Shown piece after piece: positions 33,054 to 43,200 of a stretch of 52,211 bases of DNA. Made by a program: the position numbers and the translations under genes. The stretch is taken from positions 1-52,211 of the forward strand of contig JABWBP010000035.1 of NCBI GenBank assembly GCA_013360445.1. The letters run 5' to 3'. Source of the stretch: Calditrichaceae bacterium (GTDB lineage: Bacteria; Calditrichota; Calditrichia; RBG-13-44-9; J075). A model generated the notes under the pieces. It was not told the origin of the DNA. It was given only the letters and a program-made list of their open reading frames with translations, and did not search any database. The first letter of the stretch is position 1, and the number at the start of each line of letters is the position of its first letter.

Positions 33054-34136
33054 TTATTTCAGGAGCATTAATTTCCGGGTTGCGGTAAAATGAGCCGGCT
33101 CTCCCGAAGAAGCCGAGGCCCGGAGGCGGTAGAAGTAAACCCCGCTCGCCAGCCCCGCGGCGTTCCAGTGAACCTGGTATGTCCCCGCGGGCATCTCCCG
33201 GCTCAAAAGCGTTTCGATCTGCCTTCCGGAAACGTCATAAATGGCCAATTCCACAAATCCGTAATCCGCAATCCGAAATTCGATGTTGGTAGAGGGGTTG
33301 AAAGGGTTGGGATAATTCTGCGCCAATTGGTACTCCCGCAACGGCTGGGGAGTATCCCCGCCGTCGATGCCCACCAGTATTTTGGTAAAGGTCGTCACCG
33401 TTCCGCCGGGCGAAACCGCGTACAATCCCAAGTCTTCCCCGTTCTGGTTTTGGGCAGGATCCAAAAAACCGCCGGCGAAAACCACCAGCGCGGTATCTGC
33501 ATAGGCGGAGAGATTGGCGCTGAAAGAGGCGACCACGTTGCTGCCCGCGGCGTCGGTGATATCGAAAATGTAGGTATCGGGGTCCACGGTAACGTAAGCG
33601 GAGATGTCCCCGTAAGCGGCGTCATTCACCAGCAAAGCCCCGTTGCGTATCCGCAGATCCACGGTGGGCGCGTCGGAGACCGCGTGAACCATGATGAACT
33701 GCACTTTGCCCGGTTCGGTAGAGATTTCCCGCGCCTGGTCGGTAAGGGAGAAGCTCAATCCGGTGCTCCGCCCGTCCGGGTTGGGCGCAAACTGGGCAGG
33801 GTTGACCACCCCCCGAACCACCCCGGCGTAGGTAAGCCCGCTGCCCAGGGTAATGGTGAAATTCTTGAGCGTATCATTCACAGAAGTGCTGTTTCCCGGG
33901 GCAATCCCCACGTTAACCGGCAAACCGGCCAGCACCGTGGTGTACGGCACCGCCGCTTTGAAGGGAATATCCTCCAGCTTCACCGGCGGGAGAATGGAAA
34001 TTCCGATATAGACGTCCACCACCGCCAACTGGGGATCGGCGGCGGCGTGAACGGCCTGCAAGCGCTGCGCCTGAATGTTTGCGCTGAGAACGAGTATATA
34101 GCCGATCAAAATCGTCAATATCATTTTGGCTTTCAT
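33054..34136 (-). CDS. DUF4397 protein with T9SS sorting domain
   Basis: A 360-aa secreted protein. After the signal peptide (to about residue 23, IQAQ) come two DUF4397-type units: RLQAVHAAADPQLAVVDVYI (about 25-150) and FIMVHAVSDAPTVDLRIRNG (about 155-245). The C-terminal domain (about 275-360) is a textbook T9SS type A sorting signal: LAQNYPNPFNPSTNIEF, VYDVSGRQI-like strand, ASGVYFYRL and a terminal KLMLLK. DUF4397 is found in surface and adhesin-like proteins without known activity. GGAGG sits five bases before ATG 34136. Confidence 0.9.
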   Translation of the reverse strand: MKAKMILTILIGYILVLSANIQAQRLQAVHAAADPQLAVVDVYIGISILPPVKLEDIPFKAAVPYTTVLAGLPVNVGIAPGNSTSVNDTLKNFTITLGSGLTYAGVVRGVVNPAQFAPNPDGRSTGLSFSLTDQAREISTEPGKVQFIMVHAVSDAPTVDLRIRNGALLVNDAAYGDISAYVTVDPDTYIFDITDAAGSNVVASFSANLSAYADTALVVFAGGFLDPAQNQNGEDLGLYAVSPGGTVTTFTKILVGIDGGDTPQPLREYQLAQNYPNPFNPSTNIEFRIADYGFVELAIYDVSGRQIETLLSREMPAGTYQVHWNAAGLASGVYFYRLRASASSGEPAHFTATRKLMLLK

Positions 34137-34272
34137 CTTGACCTCCGTTTGATAATGGTTGATGTAACACTGCCCGCCGCTATAAGGCCAGGCCGGCAGG
34201 GATGGATAAGGTTAGGGGACGCTGAAAAATACCTTCTCCCCTTAATTCTCTTATCTCAATTGATAGTACGGA

Positions 34273-35376
34273 TTAAAAACCGTATAAGACGCTCAGATTG
34301 AGGGTATTCACTTCCGAGAAATTATAATCTGCCAGGATGTTGAGGCCGACGACGTTAAAACCCAGCCCCACGATGAAGCGGTTTTTGTTGGCCCCTTCGA
34401 TCTCAAAATCGAAAACTATCGGAGGCGCAGGCGGGGGAAGAACCTGGTATTCATATTCGATATCCATGGTGGTTTTTTCGATCATAAAACCGGCATACGG
34501 GGTAATACTCCCCACGAATCCCCCGAAAGTTTTGCTCACGTTGATCCCGAATGCCATGCCGCTGGCTTCCGCCAGGTCCTCGATTTTGAGTCTCTGGTTG
34601 AAAAACGCCACGGAGAAATCCACCGGCAGGGGATTTTTGAACCATACCAGGGGATTGTGCTGGATTCCCCAGCCGAAGTAACTGATTTTTCCGAGTTCAT
34701 CGATGTAACGGCTGCTGGGGAGAAAGCGTATGGTCGCCTGGGTTCCGTATAGCGTACCGATGCTCAGTTGCGGCGCAACGGTGGGGAATATGCCGGGGTC
34801 TTGCAGTATCCCGGTGACCGGGGTAATCTCCAATACCTGGGCGGGGATTTGGTACTGGTTCCCGTTGGCTTCGATGGTCTGCAGCGGGAATTGCACCGTC
34901 ACGTACTCATCTTCGCTTCCAAACACGGTCGGGCCGGAGGTTTCCGATTTTAACGGCACGGTCAGCAGCCGGGCGAGGATGGCCGATTGCTCCCCGGCCG
35001 GCAGGTTTCCGAAACCGGGAATTGTCTGGGCAATATTCAGCGCCTGGCTTTCCGTAAGGGGAAAGAATTGATCCAACAGAATGAATATTTCTTGATCTTT
35101 ATCAATAAACGCTCCCATTCCCACCAGCCCTATTTTGAAATCCAGCCCTGACACGCTGGCTTTGGCGGCGTTGCTCAACCAGCCGGTATTCAAATTTGCC
35201 CCGAAGGCGTCGGTCAAGGGGCGCACGAATTCTTTGGCGGGATCCTCCGGCAATTGCTGCAAGGTTTCCTCTAAATCCTGCGCTTTCAGAACCTCGCCGG
35301 CAAACAGCATCGCCAGGATCAAAGCGATTTGCAAAAATATCTCACCTTTATTACTGCATTTTCCGTTTGCTCGCAT
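34273..35376 (-). CDS. Outer-membrane protein, DUF6588-like
   Basis: A 367-aa exported protein (MRANGKCSNKGEIFLQIALILAMLF signal). Segments FGANLNTGWLSNAAKA and FKIGLVGMGAF (about 58-90) resemble DUF6588 family proteins of Bacteroidota, remembered rather than searched. Alternating strands and an aromatic C-terminal end (VLYGF) suggest a beta-barrel. Function unknown. GGGAG precedes ATG 35376. The bases after its stop resemble those after the stop at 48223. Confidence 0.7.
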   Translation of the reverse strand: MRANGKCSNKGEIFLQIALILAMLFAGEVLKAQDLEETLQQLPEDPAKEFVRPLTDAFGANLNTGWLSNAAKASVSGLDFKIGLVGMGAFIDKDQEIFILLDQFFPLTESQALNIAQTIPGFGNLPAGEQSAILARLLTVPLKSETSGPTVFGSEDEYVTVQFPLQTIEANGNQYQIPAQVLEITPVTGILQDPGIFPTVAPQLSIGTLYGTQATIRFLPSSRYIDELGKISYFGWGIQHNPLVWFKNPLPVDFSVAFFNQRLKIEDLAEASGMAFGINVSKTFGGFVGSITPYAGFMIEKTTMDIEYEYQVLPPPAPPIVFDFEIEGANKNRFIVGLGFNVVGLNILADYNFSEVNTLNLSVLYGF

Positions 35377-35770
35377 TTCTTGATCTCCCGGGGCTTAAGG
35401 TTAATGGAATATTGGTTTTGCCTGATTCACTCGAATTACCGGTACAAAAATCGGCGATGAAGCAACGCCGAAGAAAAGGTATTTGAAGGCGACCGCACTA
35501 AGTCATTTATCCTCAATTTGATATTCAAACGGTGAAGTTAACAAAATTTCGCCAATAATCAAGCAGAAAACTTGTGATTCCGGGAGAAAGGAAAATCGTC
35601 CCTCCCGGGGTTCGATTCATCACCCCGGGGACGAAGAATAGGAGAATGCCGGTTTGCAATCAACAGGCTTATGCTCGTTCCCGGCGGGCCGGTTTTTTGT
35701 AATCAGCGCAGGAAGGGAGTTTTCGAGGCGAGCCGGGAAAAACGGGAAGCAAAGTTTTCCCCACCTTCAG
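35377..35770. other. Intergenic gap with a CCCGGGG palindrome
   Basis: Apart from CCCGGGG/CCCCGGG arms at 35604-35610 and 35623-35629, within a CGTCCC/GGGACG-like frame, I see nothing supporting a gene here; open frames on the plus strand lack ribosome binding sites and run into the next repeat. Confidence 0.45.
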
Positions 35771-35898
35771 AAGCTGTTTTTAGAAGTTGCCACAAAGGCT
35801 CTAAGACACGAAGTTTCCCTAAAAAAACTTCAAAATTCTTGGTGAAACTTTGTGACTTTGCGGCTTCGTGGCCAAAATTTAGACTTTTAAAACGGCTT
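35771..35898. repeat. GCCACGAAG-family inverted-repeat element
   Basis: AAGCTGTTTT (35771-35780) mirrors AAAACGGCTT (35889-35898), and inside them GCCACAAAGGCTC mirrors GCGGCTTCGTGGC. Right half matches 103-150. Same architecture as the CACAGAG MITEs but different ends; a flanking duplication was not found. Confidence 0.6.
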
Positions 35899-35987
35899 CC
35901 CAGGGATTTCACCGCAAAGCGGCGGAACGAGCCGGGAGAAGTTTTGCTTTCCGGGTTTGCGCTATTGCCAACATGCAATCTGGTCGA

Positions 35988-36644
35988 TTACCAGCCCAGG
36001 ATAATCCCCAGCCCGACCTGCATTACGGTCATGAAGGTCTGCTTGTGATGGGTAAAACCTTCCCCGGAGGAATCGGCAAACAGCTCGCCGGAAGGAATAT
36101 AGGTGACCAGCAGTCGGGTATGGAAACGAATCCCGAAATACCTGCTTAAATAAGTCCGATACCCGAACACCGGGCCGGCGGAGACGTAGGTTTCGCTGCC
36201 GAAGCCTTCGCCCGGATCCATCCGGGTGACGCCGATGGTTCCCCCGATAAAGGGCTGCCGGGAAGTCTGCGACCAGCTATATAACAAACCGGCGTGAAAG
36301 TAATCCACCCGCACGTCCACGGTTTTGATGGGCTGGCCGGTGGCGCGGTCGTAGGCATCCAATTGGGTGGGCTGCTGGTCCCACAAAAGCTCCAATTGCA
36401 TCTTGGGTTTCAGGCGCACGTTTGCCAGTATCCCGTAATTCACTGCGGCGTCTAAGCTCAGGGCCTCTTGCAGAGTTTCTACCCCCTCTTCTTTCAAGGT
36501 CTCATCTGCCACGCCGCCGAACATGTATCCTAACCCGCCGGCAACTTCGACGCGCTCCGATTGCGCCCGGGCGGTCGAAAACGCCAGCGGCAGAGCCATG
36601 GTTACCCATAAAAATGTCGCTGCCAGTAATATTCGCCTGATCAT
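35988..36644 (-). CDS. Outer-membrane beta-barrel protein, hypothetical
   Basis: A 218-aa exported protein: signal peptide MIRRILLAATFLWVTMALPLAFS to about ARAQ28, then about eight alternating amphipathic strands (VEVAGGLGYMFGG, YFHAGLLYSWSQ, PFIGGTIGVTRM, FGIRFHTRLLVTY) ending VGLGIILGW. Pattern typical of OmpA/OmpX-like eight-stranded barrels. No family assigned. GAGAGGAT precedes ATG 36644. It follows the DUF3943 gene by 90 bases and may share its transcript. Confidence 0.72.
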   Translation of the reverse strand: MIRRILLAATFLWVTMALPLAFSTARAQSERVEVAGGLGYMFGGVADETLKEEGVETLQEALSLDAAVNYGILANVRLKPKMQLELLWDQQPTQLDAYDRATGQPIKTVDVRVDYFHAGLLYSWSQTSRQPFIGGTIGVTRMDPGEGFGSETYVSAGPVFGYRTYLSRYFGIRFHTRLLVTYIPSGELFADSSGEGFTHHKQTFMTVMQVGLGIILGW

Positions 36645-36734
36645 GTTTATCCTCTCTGATTTTTCTTCTCAATAGTTAAAGGAAATTGGGCTTTTTCATT
36701 ATTCCACGAAGAAAGCCTCCCGGGAAGATAGCGA

Positions 36735-38096
36735 TCAATAAAAAGCGTAGGATAGCAGCACCCGGCTTCCCTTAATCTCTGTTTTTACGTCCGGGAAGAA
36801 ATCATACTGGCCGTTGCGGTGATAATAGAAAACCTCCAGGCCCAGCCCGAAATTCTTCCAGATCGGCAGGTTATAGATCCCATCCAGCATCTGAATCTGC
36901 TCCGTTCCGGGCGCGCCTTCGATGGTGTGAATCCAGAAATAGTTGTATTCCAACAATAGCGCCCCGAATTTATGGTGCTGCAAAGTGGCGTTGAATTTCC
37001 CTTTGACCCCGGTCCCGAAATTATAATTGCGCCCCTGGGAAGAAGCCACGTATTCATTGTTGCTGCCCCCTAACACCAGCGCGCCCAAATGCGGGCCGGT
37101 CACCAGTTGGTAATTTTTCCCCAGGGGAAACTGCGACAGCAGCCCCGGGCCGAACGTCACCCCCCCGAAATTCATGAGTTCGGCGTTCACATAATCGTAA
37201 TACTGGAAGAGCCCGAGCAGGTGAACCTGGTCCTGGTTTTTGCCGGAACGGAAATTTTTCCCCAACAGCACCGCCTGCTCCAGTATGGTGGTGTGCCGCA
37301 GGGTGTCTTTTTTGCTGGTCCAATAGCGGAAGGTAAAATAATCGAAGGGGCTGCGGCTGGACTGGTCTTCAAAGGGATCCCCGTAGCGGAGGCTAAACTG
37401 AAACCCCGGCGTAAATTCCTGTTTTTCGAGGTTGTCGCCGTTTACCCGGCCGCGACCTCCCACGGCGACGTAACCGATCAAGGGATTGCGCAGGTGGTTG
37501 ATCGCTGCGCGGCGGCGGAACATATCCCCCTTCACCAGGCGGTTAAAACCCCCAACCGGGTTGACGGCCAGGCCGGCAACTTCTCGCCAGGCTCTGTCCC
37601 AGCCGCCGGCGCGGTCGTCCAAAATCTGTTCGGAAAAGCGGTAAAGCCCTTCGCCTAAGGCTATTCCGCCTAAGGTGGTCATGGCCAGGTCGTTGAAGCT
37701 GGGGTACTCGCTTTCCATGAACAGCTCCCAGGTGAGGCTGCCGAAGAATGAAAAGGGCGCGGATTCCCAGAAATTCATTCCGTTGGTGCGGGCGGCGTTA
37801 AAATAGATCGAGCCGTGAAAGGGGTGGTCGAAAAAGTTGGTCTTGAACTTGTTAGGATCCCACTCAAAACCGTGGCGCAGGTTGACGTCGAAAGATTCCC
37901 AGCCGATCTGGGTCCAGTACCCGTCGAGAACGTAATGGCCCCAGGCCCATACCACCACGTTAACGGCAACTACTTCCGCAATGGCAATATCCGCGCGTTT
38001 CTGCGGTGCGGGCGGCTCCTGGGTAAGATCGGGTTGAGAATATGCAGCGCCGGCCAGAATGATAACTATCAACATGACGGCGTAAAGATTTTTCAT
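36735..38096 (-). CDS. DUF3943 outer-membrane protein
   Basis: A 453-aa exported protein. Signal peptide to about YSQ21; the DUF3943 signature lies around residues 85-125: FFDHPFHGSIYFNAARTNG, then NFWESAPFSFFGSLTWELFM. The remainder is barrel-like, ending in SYAFY. DUF3943 proteins are Gram-negative outer-membrane or periplasmic proteins of unknown role. AAGGAG lies five bases before ATG 38096. Divergent from the Omp85 gene. Confidence 0.88.
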   Translation of the reverse strand: MKNLYAVMLIVIILAGAAYSQPDLTQEPPAPQKRADIAIAEVVAVNVVVWAWGHYVLDGYWTQIGWESFDVNLRHGFEWDPNKFKTNFFDHPFHGSIYFNAARTNGMNFWESAPFSFFGSLTWELFMESEYPSFNDLAMTTLGGIALGEGLYRFSEQILDDRAGGWDRAWREVAGLAVNPVGGFNRLVKGDMFRRRAAINHLRNPLIGYVAVGGRGRVNGDNLEKQEFTPGFQFSLRYGDPFEDQSSRSPFDYFTFRYWTSKKDTLRHTTILEQAVLLGKNFRSGKNQDQVHLLGLFQYYDYVNAELMNFGGVTFGPGLLSQFPLGKNYQLVTGPHLGALVLGGSNNEYVASSQGRNYNFGTGVKGKFNATLQHHKFGALLLEYNYFWIHTIEGAPGTEQIQMLDGIYNLPIWKNFGLGLEVFYYHRNGQYDFFPDVKTEIKGSRVLLSYAFY

Positions 38097-38319
38097 ATAG
38101 CTCCTTGTAGTTATGGATTAAGCGCCATTTTCTCTCGTGCTCAATTCAATCATAGGGTTTATGCAGATATCACCTCCTGCGCCAACCGTTGCCGAACAGG
38201 GTGCGCATTCCATCCGCGCCAAAAATTTATTAATTCTTTTTAATATATCCTATAATCTTTTTTGACGGAGGGGCATGGCCAAAATTCTTCCTCGCCATGC
38301 CGGCTCCCCTCTAAAATGC
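38097..38319. other. Divergent upstream region
   Basis: A 286-base divergent spacer with no gene. On the minus strand a near-perfect Shine-Dalgarno AGGAGGTGAT (around 38168-38177) is followed by an 11-codon frame (ATG ATT GAA..., ending before the DUF3943 gene). It could be a leader peptide or chance. Confidence 0.3.
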
Positions 38320-38350
38320 TTGTTGAAATTTGCATTCCTGCCTATATTTG
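38320..38350 (+). promoter_or_regulatory. Putative promoter of the Omp85-TamB operon
   Basis: TTG (38320-38322) and TATATTTG (38343-38350) are 20 bases apart, the same layout as at 28993-29023. Read as sigma70, TTGTTG-N17-TATATT also fits. The start codon is 33 bases downstream, the same distance as at the GWxTD gene. Confidence 0.45.
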
Positions 38351-38382
38351 AGGCCTGAGTTTCGAACCGGTATTGCGCCTGG

Positions 38383-40233
38383 ATGAACAGAACCTTCTCA
38401 CACTTTGCAGTTGGTATCGCTTTCCTTGCCGGTCTTGCAGGCCCTTCTCTTCCGGCGCAGGATAATTATATCGTGACTGCCGTTAAATTTACCGGCAACC
38501 GGCGCTTCTCTTCCGGCGAGCTTTCCCGGCAAATCACCACCTATAGCACTAATGGTTTCCAGCGCTCCATCCTGAGGAAAGAAGCGTTCCGTTTTAGCGA
38601 AGAAATTTTGCAAAGTGACGTTCAACGCTTGCTGCGATTTTACCAAAGCGAAGGATTCTTGAACGCCGGCCTTGCCGAACCACAGTTAAAAATCGACCAA
38701 CCGGCTGAAAAGGTCGAAATTACCTTCCCGATTTCCGAAGGGGAGCCGCAGCGGGTCGATAGCGTCGAGATTCGGGTTAGCGCCGATTCCGCAAGCGCCG
38801 GTAATCTTCCCCGGGAGACTCTTGAAAAAATACCCGCTGTCCTGACCCTGACGCAAGGCGCGCGTTTCCGCGATGAAAGCCTTCGCGCAGACCAGGCTGC
38901 CATTATCGACCTGCTCAACAATTCCGGGTACCCTTATGCGAAAGCCGATTACGAACTGGTTCTGAGGCGGCCTGAAAATGCGGTTCGAATCACCTGGTCG
39001 ATCCAAAGCGGCCCGCGCTCTGTTTTCGGAAACGTGACCGTAAAAGGAAATAGCTACATTTCCGGCAAATTCATCCACGATCAGCTACGATTTAAGCCCG
39101 GCCAGACCTATGACGCCCGGGCGTTGCAAAAATCCCAGGAGCACATCTATTCCCAGGGATTTTTTCAGTTTGTTACCCTTAAAGCGGACCTGGCAGAAAC
39201 CCGGAGTGATTCCATTCCCATAGAGATCCAGGTAAAAGAAGCGCCCCGTTTTACCACCCGTTTTGGAGTGGGATACGGCGATGAAGAGAAGTTCCGCGGG
39301 TTTATCAATCTGCGCTGGCTGGGGTACTGGCTGGGCGCGCGACGCATCACCTTGTTTGCCAAATACTCCGCATTGGAGCCGGTCAATTTGAACCTTTCTA
39401 CCTATCGGCCCACGATTTTGACCCCCAATACCAGCATGATGTTATCCCTGTTCGTGTTGCGGCAAAATGAGCCGGGCTACGACGTGCAACGGATCGGCGG
39501 GAGCATTAACCTGGAACAGCGTTTCAGCAACGATTTTAGCGGTCATATTTCCTATATCCTGGAGAAAGTCAATAACGACACCAGCGATATTTCCCTTACT
39601 ACCCGCACAATAGAAGACAGCATAGACAACCTATATAATAAATCTTACCCGGTTATCGGGATCGAGTTTAATAACTCCCGGCCGTTCTTCTCCCCCCGCC
39701 AGGGTTATTATGTTGCTTTGAACGTTTCGTTGCCGGGATTTGAAATTATCAAAAGCACGTACCAGTTTACCAAAATCTGGATTGACCTCCGGCGTTACGG
39801 CAAATTCGGCGTCGGATCGATCCTGGCGATCCGCTTGAAATCAGGGTTTATTTTTCCGCGGAATACCGACGACTTTGTCCCGGTAGAGGAACGGTTCTAC
39901 AGCGGAGGCAGCAACTCGGTGCGCGGCTGGGGGCGCTCGGAGTTAGGGCCCCTCGGGCAGGACGGTAAACCCTTGGGCGGCAACAGCCTGCTGGAAGGAG
40001 GCGCGGAAGTGCGCTTTCCGATCTGGAAAATCTTAGGCGGGGCGGTATTCCTGGATTTCGGAAACGTCTGGGAACGAACCTTTTTTTATCGTTTAGATGA
40101 GATACGCTATTCCAACGGGCTGGGATTGCGAATGGAAACCCCGGTCGGCCCGATCCGGCTGGACGTTGCCTGGCCGATCGATACCGAAAAGAGGCCGCTG
40201 CAATTTCATATCAGTGTGGGGCAGGCGTTTTGA
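38383..40233 (+). CDS. Omp85-family outer-membrane assembly protein (TamA/BamA-like)
   Basis: A 616-aa Omp85 protein. Signal peptide (to about PAQ25), then three POTRA-like domains (about 28-115, 120-200 and 205-280, e.g. VTAVKFTGNRRFSSGELSRQI and VFGNVTVKGNSYISGKFIHDQ), then a 16-strand-type barrel (about 285-616). The conserved lid-lock motif appears as FYSGGSNSVRGWGRSELGP, and the last strand ends with Phe (VGQAF). It overlaps the TamB-like gene start, so it is most likely the TamA-type partner, which with TamB moves lipids or proteins to the outer membrane; the length also fits TamA better than BamA. Confidence 0.9.
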   Translation: MNRTFSHFAVGIAFLAGLAGPSLPAQDNYIVTAVKFTGNRRFSSGELSRQITTYSTNGFQRSILRKEAFRFSEEILQSDVQRLLRFYQSEGFLNAGLAEPQLKIDQPAEKVEITFPISEGEPQRVDSVEIRVSADSASAGNLPRETLEKIPAVLTLTQGARFRDESLRADQAAIIDLLNNSGYPYAKADYELVLRRPENAVRITWSIQSGPRSVFGNVTVKGNSYISGKFIHDQLRFKPGQTYDARALQKSQEHIYSQGFFQFVTLKADLAETRSDSIPIEIQVKEAPRFTTRFGVGYGDEEKFRGFINLRWLGYWLGARRITLFAKYSALEPVNLNLSTYRPTILTPNTSMMLSLFVLRQNEPGYDVQRIGGSINLEQRFSNDFSGHISYILEKVNNDTSDISLTTRTIEDSIDNLYNKSYPVIGIEFNNSRPFFSPRQGYYVALNVSLPGFEIIKSTYQFTKIWIDLRRYGKFGVGSILAIRLKSGFIFPRNTDDFVPVEERFYSGGSNSVRGWGRSELGPLGQDGKPLGGNSLLEGGAEVRFPIWKILGGAVFLDFGNVWERTFFYRLDEIRYSNGLGLRMETPVGPIRLDVAWPIDTEKRPLQFHISVGQAF

Positions 40234-40235
40234 AC

Positions 40236-43200
40236 ATGCGCAAATGGCTTAAATACCTTCTCTGCCTTGCCGGGGGACTGCTGGCGGCGTTCATCCTGTT
40301 AGCGGCGTTCACCCGCACCCCGTTTTTCAAAAGCTGGCTGCGGGATATGGCGGTCTCCCGGGCGAACCTTGCCCTGGCGGGGGAAGTGCGCATCGACCGG
40401 ATCGGCGGCAATCTCCTCAATCATTTGGAAATTTCCGGCGTTCTCCTGACCGCTAAAGAAGATACAGTGCTCTACCTCCCCCGGCTTGCGCTGCGCTTCC
40501 GGCCCGCTTCCCTGCTGCGCAAAGAAATTTGGATCGATTCCCTGGCGCTGGATTCTCTCTTCCTCAAATTGCGGCAGTACCCCGATAGTTCCTGGAACGT
40601 TGCGAAACTGCTTCCCCCGGATAGCGGCGCTGTTGCGGACACCGCCCAACCGCCCGCGCCGTTCGATTGGAAAATTACCGTAAACGATTTCCGGCTGAAA
40701 AATGCCGGCTTGCGCGTTATCCCGCTCGACAGCGCCGCAATTATTCCTTCCCGGGTAGAAAATATCCACGCTGACCTCGAATTCGCTTATAGCGAGGAAG
40801 CGCAGAAATTGCACCTTCGGGAATTCCGGTTCCACGCCCGGAATCCCGATTTTCGCCTCGCGGAACTGTCTTTTCGGGCCGGGAGAACCGCGCAGGAAAT
40901 CACCTTCAAAGACCTGACGCTGCGCACCGGCAGCAACCGCCTGGACGCCTCCGGCCGGGTCGATCCCTCCGGCGAGCGCCTTTCCGGCGTTAACCTGGCG
41001 GCCGCCCCGCTGCAATTTTCCGAATTTCAATTCCTGCTCCCGGAAATCCGCCTCGCCGCCGCCCCCAGCCTCTCCCTGGAAGCCGCCTACCGCGACGATT
41101 CCCTTCACATCGACCTGGCCCTCCGCGACCGCGAACAGGCGGCGCTGCTAAAGGGTTTTATCGCCGGGCTGGAGGGCGAGCCGCGCTATCGCCTGAACTG
41201 CGAGTTCCGCGGGCTCGACCTGGCCGGGTGGGTGAAAGAACCGGCCTTGAATTATGTTCTGAATGGCTCTATCCAATTGAACGGAGAAGGCGTCCGCCCG
41301 GAAACCGCGCGGGCGACCGTTCAGGCGGAGCTGCAAAACTGCCGGTTCGAGAGCTGGCCGGTAGCGCAGCTTCGCCTGGCCGCCGAATATTCCGCCGGAA
41401 ATGCCCGGGGAAAGGCCTCGATTCACAGCGAGGCTGGCAGCGCAGAGATGGACGCCCGGGTCGATGATATCCGCGGGCAACAGCGCTTTCAGATCAATGC
41501 CAGCGCCAGCCGCCTGAACCTGGCCAAACTGCTGCACGAGGACAGCCTCGAAACCGATCTGCACCTTGCCCTGGCCGCGGAAGGAGCGGGGTTCGATCCG
41601 CAAACCCTGGACGGTTCCCTCCGCTTAGAGGTAGATTCTTCGTACGTGATCGGCCAACCCCTGCACCGGGCTTTTGCATCCCTGCGTATGGATCGGGGAG
41701 ATTACCATCTCGACACCCTGGAAGCGCGGTTGCCGGCGGCGGCCCTGCACGCTTCCGGATACCTGAACCTCCCCGATTCACTGGTCAACCTGGACTATTA
41801 CCTGGAGGCAGGAGATCTGTCCGCCCTGCGCCGGTTTATCCCCGCGGATACCCTAAAATTACAGGGATTTCTGCAAGGGCAGGTGCGGGGGCGTCCGGAT
41901 TCCCTGGCGACTGAGTCAACTTTTCAGTTCCGAGAGGCGGCATATAACGATTTCGGCATCGACTCCCTTTCCGGCGCCCTGAGCGCCCTGCTACAGAAGG
42001 AGAACCTGCGCGGGGAACTGTCCCTCCGGGCCGGAAACGCGGGAATGCCGGGGCTGCGAGCCAATAAGATCGATCTTCGCGCGGATTTCGCAAACGACTC
42101 GCTGAACATTTTCACGGATATTTTCCAGCACGATAGCTTAGGTGCGCAAATTACCGCCCGGGCGGCGCGGGACAGCTTCCGCACCCGGGTGTACCTACCC
42201 CAAATCGACCTGAATTTGAACAACTGGCATTGGAACGGGGGCAATGATTCCACCTGGATTGACATCGATTCGACCGGGATAGAAATTCACCGTTTTCTGC
42301 TGGCGCACCGGGAGCAGTACCTTCGGGCAGAAGGGCGGATTAGCTTCGCGGGCGCGGAGGCGTTTGAAGTTGACATTCACGGCCTGGAATACGCCCGTTT
42401 TCTGCCCCTGGCGGGGGTGAACTGGCCGCTGGGGGGCCGGCTCAATTTTGGCCTGAACATCACCGGCGACGCCAGCGCGCCGGCCATCAACGGGAGGTTG
42501 AGTATTACGAACGGCTCCCTGTTCGATCTACCCTACGAAAAATTCCATGGGGAATTCGCTTACCGGGAAGAGCGCCTTTCCTGGGAATCGGGATTGCTCC
42601 TTTCTCCCGGGCGAGAGCTTCTCTTTACCGGACGATTGCCGGCGAGCCTTTCATTTGCCGGGGAAAGCGCGGGCCTGGATTGGAATAAACCCATGTTCAT
42701 GGAGCTGAAAACCGATCAATTCGACCTCGCCGGCCTGCGCTTTTACAAGGATAACCGCCCGGAGAGCCAGCTCCGCGGGTTCCTGGCCTGCGATTTGGAG
42801 CTGGAAAACACCCTCACCGATCCGGCGGCCGGCGGTTTTGTGGAATTCCATGATCTATCGCTGAACCTGCCTCGCTGGGGCATCAACTATCCCGAGGCGC
42901 GGCTCAAACTGGAGGTTGGCCCGGAGAAACTTTCCATTTCTGATTTCCAGTTAAAGGGGAAGAGCGGTTCCCTGTCCCTTTCCGGGGGAGTGGAATTCGA
43001 TAGCAGTATCGTTAAAGGCAATTTGAAGCAGGTGGATATAAAGTTAGCCGCAAAAAATTTCCTGGCCGCCCAAAGCCGGGATTATGAAATTACCCTGAAC
43101 GGCGATGCGGAATTGAGCGGGGATTTGGATAGGCTTCGCTACCGGGGAGAGATCTCCATTCCCCGGGCGCGCTTTTACCTGCCCGCGTTTATGAAAAATT

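Noticed and set aside
33090-34301. 403-codon plus-strand frame
   Set aside because: Shadow of the DUF4397/T9SS gene; low-complexity, Gly/Arg/His-rich peptide with no family resemblance.
35654-36048. Plus-strand frames of 63 and 125 codons
   Set aside because: They run through the GCCACGAAG repeat and into the antisense of the barrel gene; no ribosome binding site.
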